Assembly (NCBI GenBank): GCA_044226365.1
Contig: JBGAHE010000021.1
Location: forward strand, 1 to 64,000
Source of the DNA: JALHNI01 sp044226365
GTDB taxonomy: Bacteria > Acidobacteriota > Terriglobia > Bryobacterales > Bryobacteraceae
DNA: 64,000 nucleotides
Direction: 5' to 3'
A program made the position numbers and the translations under genes. The notes beneath the pieces are model-generated. The model was not told the DNA's origin, ran no database searches, and saw nothing but the letters and a program-made list of their open reading frames with translations. Positions 51,249 through 60,593 of the stretch are shown here, one piece after another; the stretch's first letter is position 1, and each line of letters begins with the position of its first letter.

Positions 51249-52438
51249 CCTTGCTCCCTCTTCGGGAAGAAACGATTTGGCAACAGCCACGTCACGATTC
51301 CTGCTGCCACGGGATGCACGAGGCCTGCTGCGAGAAAGATCGGCCAATAGGAGAACTGTTGGACCAGATAACCCGTTCCCAGGTTCGCCAGCATGCCGCC
51401 CACAGCGCCGCCTGTACCCGTTAGCCCACTGGACGTCCCCACCTCATGATTTTCGAAGAGATCGGTCGGGATCGCGAGCAGATTCGAGATCCAAAGTGCG
51501 TGCCCGAATAAGGCGCAGCAGGTCACCGCGATGGCCATCCACGCCTCTGGAAGCCATGGCGCAGCCACGGCAGGCGGCATGCACGCCGCGCCCATCCACA
51601 GGAGTGCCTTACGTGACCGCGGCAGTTGCCATCCACGGTCGATTAGCTTGCCGCCGAGCCAGCCGCCGAGTAAGTACCCTAGATCGCCAAAGATAAACGG
51701 CACCCACGCGTACTTAGCCACCATAGATAAGTCGAATCCGCGTTCCCGCCGAAGATATTCGGGCAGCCAGAAACTCACAAAATAGACCACAGGATCGGTC
51801 AGAAAGCGTGCCAGGATCAGAGTCCAACATCCGCGATTCCTGATAACTTGTCGCCAGTCGGGTTTACGCGATGACCCAGCGCTCGCCAACGGACCAGTCC
51901 GATAGGTCCAGAGCCATACCGCCACCCACACCAAGCCGAGTGCGCCTGTCACCACAAAGGCGGATCGCCATCCCGCCCAGATCGCCAGGCCCGCCACCAG
52001 AGGCTGCGCCATTGCTGACCCCAGCGACGAGCCAGAGTTAAAGATGCCGATTCCGAGCGACCGGCGTTCCGAGGGAAACCACTCCTTCACCGCCTTGGCC
52101 GCGGCGGGCCAGTTTCCGGGCTCTGCTAGCCCCAACGCGAACCGGCACGCGGCGAGACTCCATTTTCCAACGGCCAGTCCATGAAGCATCTGCGCGGCGG
52201 ACCAACCGATGACAAAGACAGCGAAGCCCTTACGCGTTCCCAGCCGATCCACGATGTAACCGGAGCCTGCGTACATGATCGCGTAAGCCAACATGAACAC
52301 GGCGACAATGAGTCCGTAGTCGCTCTCATCCAGGCGAAACTCTTGTCTGATGTCAACCGACACCACGCCGAGGGCCAGTCGATCCATGTAATTCAGCATC
52401 GTGGCCAAGCAAAGTAACAATGAGATTGCGATCTTCAT
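51245..52438 (-). CDS. MFS transporter, anion:cation symporter type (sugar acid/hexuronate)
   Basis: A 397-residue, 12-span transporter. LNYMDRLALGVVSVDIRQEF and the loop YIVDRLGTRKGF follow the ACS family (ExuT/DgoT), as do RFALGLAEPGNWPAAAKAVK and WFPSERRSLGIGIFNSGSSL. Such carriers import glucuronate, galactonate or related acids with protons. The ATG at 52438 overlaps the stop of the upstream gene (ATGA). The neighbouring IlvD/Edd dehydratase supports a sugar-acid substrate. Confidence 0.88.
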   Translation of the reverse strand: MKIAISLLLCLATMLNYMDRLALGVVSVDIRQEFRLDESDYGLIVAVFMLAYAIMYAGSGYIVDRLGTRKGFAVFVIGWSAAQMLHGLAVGKWSLAACRFALGLAEPGNWPAAAKAVKEWFPSERRSLGIGIFNSGSSLGSAMAQPLVAGLAIWAGWRSAFVVTGALGLVWVAVWLWTYRTGPLASAGSSRKPDWRQVIRNRGCWTLILARFLTDPVVYFVSFWLPEYLRRERGFDLSMVAKYAWVPFIFGDLGYLLGGWLGGKLIDRGWQLPRSRKALLWMGAACMPPAVAAPWLPEAWMAIAVTCCALFGHALWISNLLAIPTDLFENHEVGTSSGLTGTGGAVGGMLANLGTGYLVQQFSYWPIFLAAGLVHPVAAGIVTWLLPNRFFPKREQG

Positions 52439-54030
52439 GGTGCCGTCCTTACTTGGCGAACCGCCAAGGTCAGACTGCGCGGGTCCCCTGGTAGTCTGAC
52501 CGCCGGCCACGCGAGCAGGTCGATCCGGGTCGGACCTCGGGTCGGCGGGATCGACCACTTCAAAGTCTGTTCGCCACCACTGGCGAGGCGCTTCTTGCCC
52601 AGTGACCGGCCGTTCAACTGTGCCTCAGCCTCCTCAGCGTGTGCGGCGGCCAAGTCCACGACGAGCGCGGTATCTGGAGCCTTCGCCTCCACGATCATGA
52701 TTCCGTGCTGTCCCATCCATCGATACGCGCCCTCCCACTCATGCCAATCGCCGGCCAATTCTCCTGTGAACCGGCGGATCTCGACGAACTCACCCTTCGC
52801 CGGGTCGTTCGACCAGCGCACTACGGGCTCGCCCACCTGGAGCGTCTGCAAGTCGAATCGACGGAGCTTCAAGTCTAAGTTGCCGCTACACAAACGAATC
52901 GCTCCCTCCACTCCCCAAACATTCAACCCACTCGGCCCACCTTCGTAAGCGACCCGTTCAAGTCGGGGTTGGCCGGCGAACCCCTTGCAGGTAGCCGTGA
53001 CAAATCCTCTTGTCGAGGCCGCTCGTGCGAGCTCCGCGCGGCGGAAGGCCCGCAGTTCTTTTAGGCCGATGCTCATCATGAGCAGCGCGCCCACGGCGAG
53101 TAAAACCCTGCCACAGCGTGCAAGAACCGCTCCCATCGCGATACTTCCGAAGAGTAATGGGACGAATAGGTAAACGGCGAAGAGCCTGCCGGGCAGAAAT
53201 AGCAGTGGTCCAAGCAGCAACGTAGCCCCTGCAACACCAACAATCATCCATCGACGCGCGTCTCCCGCCCATCTCCATCCCGCCAAGCTGAGCCAAGGAA
53301 TGCCCCAGGACTGCAGGAAGTAATATCGCGCGCATGTCGCGATGGCCGCGACAGTGAATGTCAGTGTATAAGGCGAAAGCGGACGGGCGCGATTTGCCGT
53401 TAATGCCTGCACTCCGAAGATTCCGGAGAGTAAAAAGAACGGAACAACCCGCATCCATTTGCGCTGATTCAGAAACTCCTCCACGAACAGAACAACAGGG
53501 AAGAGAATGGCAATTTCCTTCGCTTTATAGCCACACCAGAATAGGGCTAGCGCCCCGATCCACCAGCCACGCCGGTAGCTCGAATACGCCAATAGTAGGG
53601 CGAATCCGCAGAGGACATCGAAAAGGTACATTGGCTTCCAATGCGCGGCGATGAGCGCCGGATGAAAGGCGAATAGGAATGTCGCAATCACTGCACCGCG
53701 TGGTCCGATCAATGAGAAAGCCGTTCGATAGAGCAAGAAAGCGGTGAGGAGGAAAAGAGTCTGCATCAATAAGACATAGGGCCAGAATGTCAGACCTGCT
53801 ATCTGCGCCATCCAGCGATACACTAAATGTCCGACGGGGCGAAAGTTATATTGATCGTAAGTCAGGGAGAGGAAACTACGGCCAAACGCGTCCAGTCCGT
53901 AGAGCTGCGTATTGACCAGGTTGTCGAGATCGTCGTCCGAAAAGTATCCTTGGTAGGCCGAGCGATTGGCGACCAGAAAGAGCGCGAGAAATGCGAAGGC
54001 TAGCGCGATCGGAGGAAGTCGAAATCGCAT
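52435..54030 (-). CDS. Polytopic membrane protein, GT-C glycosyltransferase-like
   Basis: A 531-residue membrane protein with about ten N-terminal spans followed by a soluble C-terminal region (from about residue 350). YFSDDDLDNLVNTQLYGL is the acidic loop expected after the first span of GT-C enzymes, and GYKAKEIAILFPVVLF resembles their KE-P motif. The C-terminal part (LLAWPAVRLPGDPRSLTLAV) is beta-rich. It may transfer a sugar from a lipid carrier; the acceptor is unknown. It starts at ATG 54030, 31 bp inside the end of the dehydratase gene. Confidence 0.7.
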   Translation of the reverse strand: MRFRLPPIALAFAFLALFLVANRSAYQGYFSDDDLDNLVNTQLYGLDAFGRSFLSLTYDQYNFRPVGHLVYRWMAQIAGLTFWPYVLLMQTLFLLTAFLLYRTAFSLIGPRGAVIATFLFAFHPALIAAHWKPMYLFDVLCGFALLLAYSSYRRGWWIGALALFWCGYKAKEIAILFPVVLFVEEFLNQRKWMRVVPFFLLSGIFGVQALTANRARPLSPYTLTFTVAAIATCARYYFLQSWGIPWLSLAGWRWAGDARRWMIVGVAGATLLLGPLLFLPGRLFAVYLFVPLLFGSIAMGAVLARCGRVLLAVGALLMMSIGLKELRAFRRAELARAASTRGFVTATCKGFAGQPRLERVAYEGGPSGLNVWGVEGAIRLCSGNLDLKLRRFDLQTLQVGEPVVRWSNDPAKGEFVEIRRFTGELAGDWHEWEGAYRWMGQHGIMIVEAKAPDTALVVDLAAAHAEEAEAQLNGRSLGKKRLASGGEQTLKWSIPPTRGPTRIDLLAWPAVRLPGDPRSLTLAVRQVRTAP

Positions 54031-55673
54031 CCTAGATTCGCCTGCTCCACATGATCCAAGAACAACTTGCCGTAACCTCTCTGGTACGCCGGTGGCGGTT
54101 GTTTCCACTGCTCCCGGCGCCTAGCCAGCTCTGCTTCTGCCACCAATAGGTCGACACGTCGCCCTGCGACGTCCAGCGAGATCTCGTCACCCGTCTGTAC
54201 CAGGGCCAGCGGACCACCGGCTGCGCTTTCCGGCGTGACGTGAAGCACCACCGTTCCAAAGCTCGTACCGCTCATGCGGGCATCGGAGATCCGCACCATG
54301 TCTTTTACTCCCTCCCGGAGCAATTTCTTCGGCAACGGGATCTGGCCCCATTCCGGCATGCCGGGAGCCCCCTTGGGTCCACCATTTTTCATCACCAGCA
54401 CGGTCCTGGGATCTGCTGGCAGATCCTCTGTGTCGATTCGCGCCATCAACTCTTCCCGCGATTCAAAGACCAGCGCCCGTCCTTGATGTTGGAGTAACTC
54501 CGGTGACGCCGCCGTGGGCTTAATGACGGCCCCATCCGGCGCCAAATTGCCGTAAAGAATTGCCGTTCCTCCCTCGGCTGCCAGGCTTTGGCTTCGCTCT
54601 CGAATCACTTCGCGGTTGTAACAGGCCGCTTGGCTGATCGCTTCGCCGATCGTCCCGCCGCCCACGGTCAGTGCCTCCGTATTTAGTTGATCGAGTAACT
54701 CGCGCATGACCGCTGGTACACCGCCAGCCGAGAAGAAATCCTCCATCAGGTACTCGCCCGAGGGTTTCAAGTTCACCAGCCAGGGCGTTTCTCGGGAGAT
54801 TTGGTCGAAGTCGTCCAGCGTCAGCTTCACCCCGGCTCGTCCAGCAATCGCCAAGAGATGCACCACAGCGTTAGTGGACCCGCCAATCGCCATCTGGACC
54901 CGTAGCGCATTCTCAAACGCAGCCCGCGTCAGAATCTTTGATGGCCGCAAATCTTCGCGCGCCAACTCGACGATTCTCCGTCCGGCCCCTTCCGCCATCG
55001 CTAATCGTCGGGCGTCGGGTGCCGGGATCGCGGCACTCCCCGTCGGGGACATACCCAGCGCCTCGCTCAAAATCGCCATTGTTGAGGCGGTGCCCATCAC
55101 CGTGCACGTGCCAGCTGATCGTCCCAGAGCGCATTCCACCTCACCCATCTCCCGCTCGCTCAACTCGCCTGCCCGATAAAGATCGAACAGTTTGCGACCG
55201 TCTGTGCCGGCCCCCAACTTTCGTCCATGCCAATCCCCGGCCAGCATCGGACCACTCGTCACCAGCATGGCCGGGACGTCGGCACTAGCCGCTCCCATCA
55301 GCATCGCCGGCGTCGTTTTGTCGCAACCTGCCAAAAGCATCACCGCATCCAGCGGGTGCGCGCGAATGCTTTCCTCCACCTCCATTGACATCAGATTGCG
55401 GAAGAGCATCGCCGTCGGCTTCATCAGCATCTCGGCTAGAGACATCACCGGAAACTCGAGCGGAAATCCTCCGGCCATCCAAACGCCACGCTTCACCGCC
55501 TCAGCGATCGGCCGCAGGCTGACGTTGCAGTTCGTCAGCTCGCTCCAAGTATTGGCAATGCCGACAATCGGCTTCCCCTCGAACACCGCACTTGAGAACC
55601 CTTCGCTTCGCAGCCATGCCCGTCGAGAGAATCCGTAGTACTCGGGAGTATCAAACCAGGCTCGGCTGCGCAT
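54000..55673 (-). CDS. IlvD/Edd family dehydratase, probably sugar-acid specific
   Basis: A 557-residue iron-sulfur dehydratase. The cluster cysteines are in SELTNCNVSL, LAGCDKTTPAM and SAGTCTVMGTAST. IANTWSELTNCN replaces the IlvD-type NSWNEITPCN and is the form seen in pentonate/hexonate dehydratases (arabinonate, xylonate, galactonate). DARMSGTSFGTVVLHVTPE near the end is conserved. It lies upstream of the GT-C-like gene and the MFS symporter in a minus-strand run. ATG 55673 is preferred to TTG 55682. Confidence 0.88.
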   Translation of the reverse strand: MRSRAWFDTPEYYGFSRRAWLRSEGFSSAVFEGKPIVGIANTWSELTNCNVSLRPIAEAVKRGVWMAGGFPLEFPVMSLAEMLMKPTAMLFRNLMSMEVEESIRAHPLDAVMLLAGCDKTTPAMLMGAASADVPAMLVTSGPMLAGDWHGRKLGAGTDGRKLFDLYRAGELSEREMGEVECALGRSAGTCTVMGTASTMAILSEALGMSPTGSAAIPAPDARRLAMAEGAGRRIVELAREDLRPSKILTRAAFENALRVQMAIGGSTNAVVHLLAIAGRAGVKLTLDDFDQISRETPWLVNLKPSGEYLMEDFFSAGGVPAVMRELLDQLNTEALTVGGGTIGEAISQAACYNREVIRERSQSLAAEGGTAILYGNLAPDGAVIKPTAASPELLQHQGRALVFESREELMARIDTEDLPADPRTVLVMKNGGPKGAPGMPEWGQIPLPKKLLREGVKDMVRISDARMSGTSFGTVVLHVTPESAAGGPLALVQTGDEISLDVAGRRVDLLVAEAELARRREQWKQPPPAYQRGYGKLFLDHVEQANLGCDFDFLRSR

Positions 55674-55735
55674 GAGCTTCAAATGTATCGCGAAGACAGT
55701 CTGCGCTCAACAAATCAATGTGATAGCCTGCCGCG

Positions 55736-57034
55736 ATGAAGCTCTCGTCCCCGGCTGTCGCCCTCGCCGTCTTGACGGGCATCAACATCCTCAATTTTTA
55801 CGATCGCCAGATCCTCGGCGCGCTGGCTGAGCCAATTCGGCACGAGTTCAATCTCAATGATGCTCAACTCGGTTGGTTGAGCACGGCGTTCATCTGGCTC
55901 TACGCCCTTGTTGGGGTGCCATTGGGCAAGATCGCCGATACCCGCCCCCGTAAGCCTCTTCTTGTCTGGGCGATTGCGGCCTGGAGTTTGCTCACTGCTC
56001 TCGCTGGCTTGGCCTCCAGCTATTCCATGTTGCTGACGTCGCGTCTCGGGTTTGCGGTTGGGGAAGCCGCCGTCGCCCCCGCTGCTACCAGTTGGCTGGG
56101 CGATCTCTTCCCGCCCCAGCAACGCGCGCGGGCGCTAGGCATCTTCATGCTAGGCGTGCCGATTGGCGGCGCCCTCAGCTTTTTCATCAGTGGTCCGCTG
56201 GCCCAAGTCTATGGATGGCGTTTCGCGATGATGACCGCCGCGGCTCCTGCTTTGATCGCGATTTTGGCGCTCCTGAGATTGCCAGAGCCCGTCCGGGGCG
56301 CGGCGGAGCCCTTGCGCGTCGACCGCACTGAGTCTCGCTCCATGCTGGAACTTCTCCGGATTCCGACCTTCGTCTGGATCATCGCCTCGGGTGCCCTGCT
56401 CAACTTCAATATGTACGCGATCGCTACCTTCACGCCGGCTTTTATGGTGCGCACCCACCATCTCTCTGTTGCGCACGCTGGCATGCTTTCCGGTCTGGCC
56501 CTCGGACTCGGAGGCTTGGCCGGTGGTCTGATCTCGGGCGCGCTGGGCGACCGCGTCAATCTCCACCGTAAGGACGGCCGCCTTCGCTGGGCTGCCCTGC
56601 TCGCCACTCTCGGCGTTCCCTTGGCCATCGTCGGGATTCTCGCTCCCGGCGTCGCGCTCTGCGTCGTCTTGCTGGGGCTCTTCTACTCCATGCTCAACAC
56701 CTATTACGGCTTGGTCTACTCCTCGATTCAGGACGTCGTCGCGCCGAAAATGCGAGGCTCTGCCATGGCCCTCTACTTCCTGGCCATGTACTTCTGCGGC
56801 GCCTCCTTCGGACCTTTGCTTACCGGTAAGGTCAGTGACCTTCTCGCGCGCCGCGCGGCTGACGCCAGCGGCTCCGCCGTGGTCACCGAAGTTTCTCGCG
56901 CGGTCGGCCTGCAGCAAGCGATGCTAGTGATGCCGCTGCTTTCACTCTTTCTCGCCGGTGTCCTCTATTGCGCTTCACGAACCATTCGGCGCGACATGAT
57001 TCGGCGCGACGAGGCGCTGCAATCTGCCGCTTAG
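55736..57034 (+). CDS. MFS transporter (Spinster-like)
   Basis: A 432-residue, 12-span transporter divergent from the dehydratase gene. NILNFYDRQILGALAEPIRH, WLSTAFIWLYALVGVPLGKI, GLASSYSMLLTSRLGFAVGE and EAAVAPAATSWLGDLFPPQQ are features of Spinster-like MFS proteins. The substrate is unknown; the setting suggests a sugar acid or oligosaccharide product. The C-terminus is basic and cytoplasmic (TIRRDMIRRDEALQ). Confidence 0.87.
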   Translation: MKLSSPAVALAVLTGINILNFYDRQILGALAEPIRHEFNLNDAQLGWLSTAFIWLYALVGVPLGKIADTRPRKPLLVWAIAAWSLLTALAGLASSYSMLLTSRLGFAVGEAAVAPAATSWLGDLFPPQQRARALGIFMLGVPIGGALSFFISGPLAQVYGWRFAMMTAAAPALIAILALLRLPEPVRGAAEPLRVDRTESRSMLELLRIPTFVWIIASGALLNFNMYAIATFTPAFMVRTHHLSVAHAGMLSGLALGLGGLAGGLISGALGDRVNLHRKDGRLRWAALLATLGVPLAIVGILAPGVALCVVLLGLFYSMLNTYYGLVYSSIQDVVAPKMRGSAMALYFLAMYFCGASFGPLLTGKVSDLLARRAADASGSAVVTEVSRAVGLQQAMLVMPLLSLFLAGVLYCASRTIRRDMIRRDEALQSAA

Positions 57035-57035
57035 T

Positions 57036-57075
57036 CCAAAAAGAAAAGGCCCCTCCCGCCGCCGGGAAGGGCCTT
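57036..57075 (-). terminator. Terminator of the first TonB-dependent receptor gene
   Basis: On the minus strand the 7-bp arms AAGGCCC and GGGCCTT (57046-57052 and 57069-57075) enclose further GC pairing and are followed by TTTTCTTTTT. The plus-strand side has no T-run, so it serves the receptor gene rather than the MFS gene. Confidence 0.82.
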
Positions 57076-57090
57076 CCTGAAACCGCAAAC

Positions 57091-60000
57091 TTAGAACTGC
57101 AGCTTCAACGACAACTGCACGAACCGCGGCAGGTTGGATTGATCCAACGCACCGGAGATGCGCCCGAAGTTTCCGTTGTTCACGTCGAGAATCGGCCCGT
57201 TGTAGAACTGCGGCGTATTCGTCGCGTTCATCGCCTCCGCACGGAACGTCAAGGTCACGCGTTCGGTGATCGGCGTACGCTTCATCACCGCGAGGTCCAG
57301 GTTCCGGATGCCCGGCACCCGAACGGAGGTAATCCGCGATGACCAGGTCTGCAGGACGAACGCCTGACGGATCGTCCACACCGGCGTCTCACTGCCGATG
57401 CAGCCACGCGTCTGGCCGTTCGCCAGCAACGTGCAGGTGTTGAAGTAGCGATCCAGGTGCTGGCCATCGTACTTCGGGCTCACACCCGTGGGGACCGCAT
57501 TGGTCGGGAAGTTCATCGGCATCCCGCTCTGCAAGCGGGCCACGCCGCTCACTTCCCACCCGCTGATCGCGTGACGCACCCCGCGCGGCGCGCCCGATCC
57601 GAAGGACCTTCCTTTGCCGAACGGCAACTCATAAACGCCGTTCAACTGCAGGCTCTGCGGCACGTCCCAAGCCGCCGCCACCTTTTCCTTGGCGGTGTCT
57701 TGCGCATTGCGATACGTCACCTGCTCCAATGTCTTCGAATAGGTGTACGACAAGCTCGCCGATACGCCCCCCGAGAAACGCTTGGCTAACAGGAACTGGA
57801 AGCCGTCGTAGCGTGATTGACCCTCGGACCGATTCAGCTGGTTGATCCCGAGGAACTGCGGATACGGCCGCAGCAACTGCTGCCGCTGTACGGTCGCTCC
57901 GTTGATCGATGTGCCCGGCACCAGACCGGCCATCGGATTCGTCACGTTCGCCGTCAGCGCCGCCGAACCGAGGTTGAACGATTCCAGGGAAACCTCGTTG
58001 AACGGCTTCGTCACCGAAAGCCCGCGGATGCGGCTGCCTACATAACCCGCCGTCAACAGAACTTTGCCTGGCAGTTCGCGCTGAATTTCGAGCGAGAACT
58101 GATGCGTCCAGGGCACCACACGCGTGGGATCCGAGAAGTTGAAGCCCTGTCCCAGGAAGGTCGCCAAACCCTGCGAGTTTCCTACCGGACGCAGGATGCC
58201 ACCCGGGAAGGGATTCGTTAGCGTGCTCGATGGAACGCCCGTCACTGTTGACGCCACCATCGCCGTCCGTTGGCTGTAGCCCGGCGCGCCGCCCGGATCG
58301 TCGAAGGTCTGGGCGTACATCAAGCCGTAACCGCCACGAACGACCGTCTTATCGTTCCACCGATAGGAGAAGCCGGCACGCGGAGCAAAGTTATTTAAGT
58401 CGCGATCGTAGATGCCGCGCGGGTTACTGCCGTTCCCCGCAAACAACAGACCGCCCTTGAGATTCAAACCGGGCGCCTGGAGCGGGCTCGCGCTCGTCGT
58501 GTCGAAGCCGCGCGTCAGTGCGTTGAAACGGTCGGTCAGCGGACCCAGGTAGTCCCAGCGCAAGCCAAGATTCAGCTTCAGCCGATCGGTCAGGCGGAAG
58601 TCGTCATGGATATAGGTGGAGAAAAGTCGCTGCTGCCGTGCGGGTTGGCTATTCACATCGATAAAACCCGAATCTGCGGTACCCAACAGGAAGCTTGCGA
58701 TCGCATTGCCACTGCTGGGTTCCACCGCCGTAGCGATGCGACCCGTGAACTTCTGGTCGAACGTGAAATTGCCCGCAATGAAGCCAGGAGTCTGCGAGTA
58801 GGACCGCTGCAAGCGAAACTCTGCGCCGGTTTTCAACGAATGCCGGCCCACCGTCTTATAAATCGAACCTTGGATCGAATTGGTCTGCGCGGTGGGGTCG
58901 ATCTGCACCGGGTTCGAGCCTGCACCTTCGTAGCTCGCCCAGCTAAAGCGCGGGAAGTACCGCGCGGCTTGCGTCTGATAGAGCTGGGAGAAGCCAAGGC
59001 TGCCCAGGTCGTAGTCGGCGCCCGGGGCGTAACCGCTCTGGGAGCGGAAGCGCATCAACCCAAGTCGGAAGTCGAACACCGTCGTCGGATTGATCGTGTG
59101 CGTCAACTGGATGGTGGCGCTGTGGTTTTCGCGGGTAAACGGGCTGTTGCCGGTCGTATCGGCGACATTGAAAGCATCGTTGGTCGAGTACTTGAAGCCG
59201 CGCGCCTCCGACAGTGCGTTCCGCGAATAGCGCACGAACATGCGCGTGTCCTGCGAAATCGAATAGTCCACGCGTCCCGTGTACTCGGGGAAGAAATCAG
59301 TGAACTTCCGCGAAGATCCGTTCGTCGCAAAATTGTTCAATTCCGTTATCGAGTTTCCGGGCGTGTTTCCCAGCGGAATGAGGCTCAGTACCTTCACCGC
59401 AATTGGGTTCAGGCGAGAAGCCGGAATCACATTTCCAGGAAAAACGGTACGGCCCGCGCCGCTTCCATCGGTCCGCGTCGTCAAGGGATCGTAAATGTCC
59501 TGCACCAGGCCATTAGCATAGAAGGTCTTCGAGAAGTCACCCGTACGCTGCAGCGCGGTCGGCACCGACGTCACGAACGGATCTGGAATCACTTGACGGA
59601 TGTTCTCATAGCTGCCAAAGAAGAAGAGCTTGTTCTTCTTGATCGCGCCGCCCAGCGCCCCGCCGAACGTGTTGATGTGCGAAGACTGACGCCGCACCCC
59701 ATTGCGATTGTTGTTGAACGTATTGGCATTCAGCTTTGTATTCTGCAGAAACTCGAACAATGACCCATGCCACTCGTTGCCGCCACCCTTGGTGATAATG
59801 TTCACCACGCCGCCCGTCGTCCAGCCATACTGCGCGTCGTAGTTGGTGGTTTGCACGCGAAATTCGTCCGTTGCTTCCACCGGCGGTACGTAAGCCACCG
59901 AGGAGGCACGCGAGAGATTCGAAACGCCGTCGATCAGCACTTCATTCGTCGACGGACGCGAACCGTTCACCGAGATGCCCGACGAACCGGCGATATCGAA

Positions 60001-60516
60001 CGGGCGCAACCGAGTCACTGCGCCGGTCACCGCCACGCCCGGCGTCGTCCACGCCAGCGCGAAGATGTTGCGGCCTTGCAGCGGTGTCGCTTCCACGCGG
60101 CGGCTTTCCACCGTAAGACCGCGGTCGGCGGACTCGAGTTCCACCACACCCGCATTGGCCTCCACCGTCATGCTTTGGGTGACTTCACCCACCGCTAACT
60201 TTAGGTCCAAAGTGGCGCGCTCGGCCACCTGCAGCTTCAAGCCCTGCTGCACACTCTTCTGGAAGCCCTGTTTCTCCGCGGTTAAAGTGTACTCGCCCGG
60301 ATTCAGGAATAGAACCTGATAACGCCCTTCATCATCGGTAGTGGTCGGCGTTTCCACCCCTGTGGCGACTGAACGAACCGTGATCGCGACGCCTGCAATC
60401 GACGCCCCTCCCGGATCGGTTACGCGTCCGGCAACGGACGCTCGGAATTCTTGTGCTGCCAGCCAGGTACTGGCTAAGAACAGCGGAAGGAAGACAAACT
60501 TGGTAATCATTCGCAT
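57091..60516 (-). CDS. TonB-dependent Oar-like receptor with carboxypeptidase-regulatory domain
   Basis: A 1141-residue outer-membrane receptor. A signal peptide (MRMITKFVFLPLFLASTWLA) precedes a carboxypeptidase-regulatory-like domain (SVAGRVTDPGGASIAGVAIT, TTDDEGRYQVLFLNPGEYTL), then a plug (VEATPLQGRNIFALAWTTPG, GSRPSTNEVLIDGVSN) and a large beta barrel ending in FVQLSLKLQF. Acidobacterial receptors of this type take up oligosaccharides or other large ligands, energised by TonB. The ATG at 60516 has GGAG nine bases upstream. The adjacent GntR gene and palindrome suggest control by a sugar or acid. Confidence 0.92.
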   Translation of the reverse strand: MRMITKFVFLPLFLASTWLAAQEFRASVAGRVTDPGGASIAGVAITVRSVATGVETPTTTDDEGRYQVLFLNPGEYTLTAEKQGFQKSVQQGLKLQVAERATLDLKLAVGEVTQSMTVEANAGVVELESADRGLTVESRRVEATPLQGRNIFALAWTTPGVAVTGAVTRLRPFDIAGSSGISVNGSRPSTNEVLIDGVSNLSRASSVAYVPPVEATDEFRVQTTNYDAQYGWTTGGVVNIITKGGGNEWHGSLFEFLQNTKLNANTFNNNRNGVRRQSSHINTFGGALGGAIKKNKLFFFGSYENIRQVIPDPFVTSVPTALQRTGDFSKTFYANGLVQDIYDPLTTRTDGSGAGRTVFPGNVIPASRLNPIAVKVLSLIPLGNTPGNSITELNNFATNGSSRKFTDFFPEYTGRVDYSISQDTRMFVRYSRNALSEARGFKYSTNDAFNVADTTGNSPFTRENHSATIQLTHTINPTTVFDFRLGLMRFRSQSGYAPGADYDLGSLGFSQLYQTQAARYFPRFSWASYEGAGSNPVQIDPTAQTNSIQGSIYKTVGRHSLKTGAEFRLQRSYSQTPGFIAGNFTFDQKFTGRIATAVEPSSGNAIASFLLGTADSGFIDVNSQPARQQRLFSTYIHDDFRLTDRLKLNLGLRWDYLGPLTDRFNALTRGFDTTSASPLQAPGLNLKGGLLFAGNGSNPRGIYDRDLNNFAPRAGFSYRWNDKTVVRGGYGLMYAQTFDDPGGAPGYSQRTAMVASTVTGVPSSTLTNPFPGGILRPVGNSQGLATFLGQGFNFSDPTRVVPWTHQFSLEIQRELPGKVLLTAGYVGSRIRGLSVTKPFNEVSLESFNLGSAALTANVTNPMAGLVPGTSINGATVQRQQLLRPYPQFLGINQLNRSEGQSRYDGFQFLLAKRFSGGVSASLSYTYSKTLEQVTYRNAQDTAKEKVAAAWDVPQSLQLNGVYELPFGKGRSFGSGAPRGVRHAISGWEVSGVARLQSGMPMNFPTNAVPTGVSPKYDGQHLDRYFNTCTLLANGQTRGCIGSETPVWTIRQAFVLQTWSSRITSVRVPGIRNLDLAVMKRTPITERVTLTFRAEAMNATNTPQFYNGPILDVNNGNFGRISGALDQSNLPRFVQLSLKLQF

Positions 60517-60543
60517 GACGAAACTCTCCTCAAGCTGAGGGCA

Positions 60544-60570
60544 ATTGTACCTCATTCGACAGGGTGTCGA
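60544..60570 (-). promoter_or_regulatory. Candidate promoter of the receptor gene
   Basis: On the minus strand TACAAT (60544-60549) serves as -10, with TCGACA (60565-60570) as -35 at a short 15-bp spacing. The -35 box lies inside the palindrome, so a bound regulator would block it. Confidence 0.4.
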
Positions 60571-60585
60571 CACCCCCGCTATGAT
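60556..60585 (+). promoter_or_regulatory. Candidate promoter of the GntR-family gene, leaderless
   Basis: TCGACA (60556-60561) and TATGAT (60580-60585) are 18 bp apart. The ATG at 60594 lies eight bases after the -10 box and has no ribosome binding site, which points to a leaderless message. The palindrome lies between the two boxes. Confidence 0.45.
60562..60575. promoter_or_regulatory. Palindromic operator for the GntR regulator
   Basis: GGGTGTCGACACCC is a perfect 14-bp inverted repeat placed between the two divergent genes and overlapping both candidate promoters. This is the usual arrangement for an autoregulated FCD-type GntR repressor that also controls its neighbour. Confidence 0.6.
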
Positions 60586-60593
60586 GGTCTGTC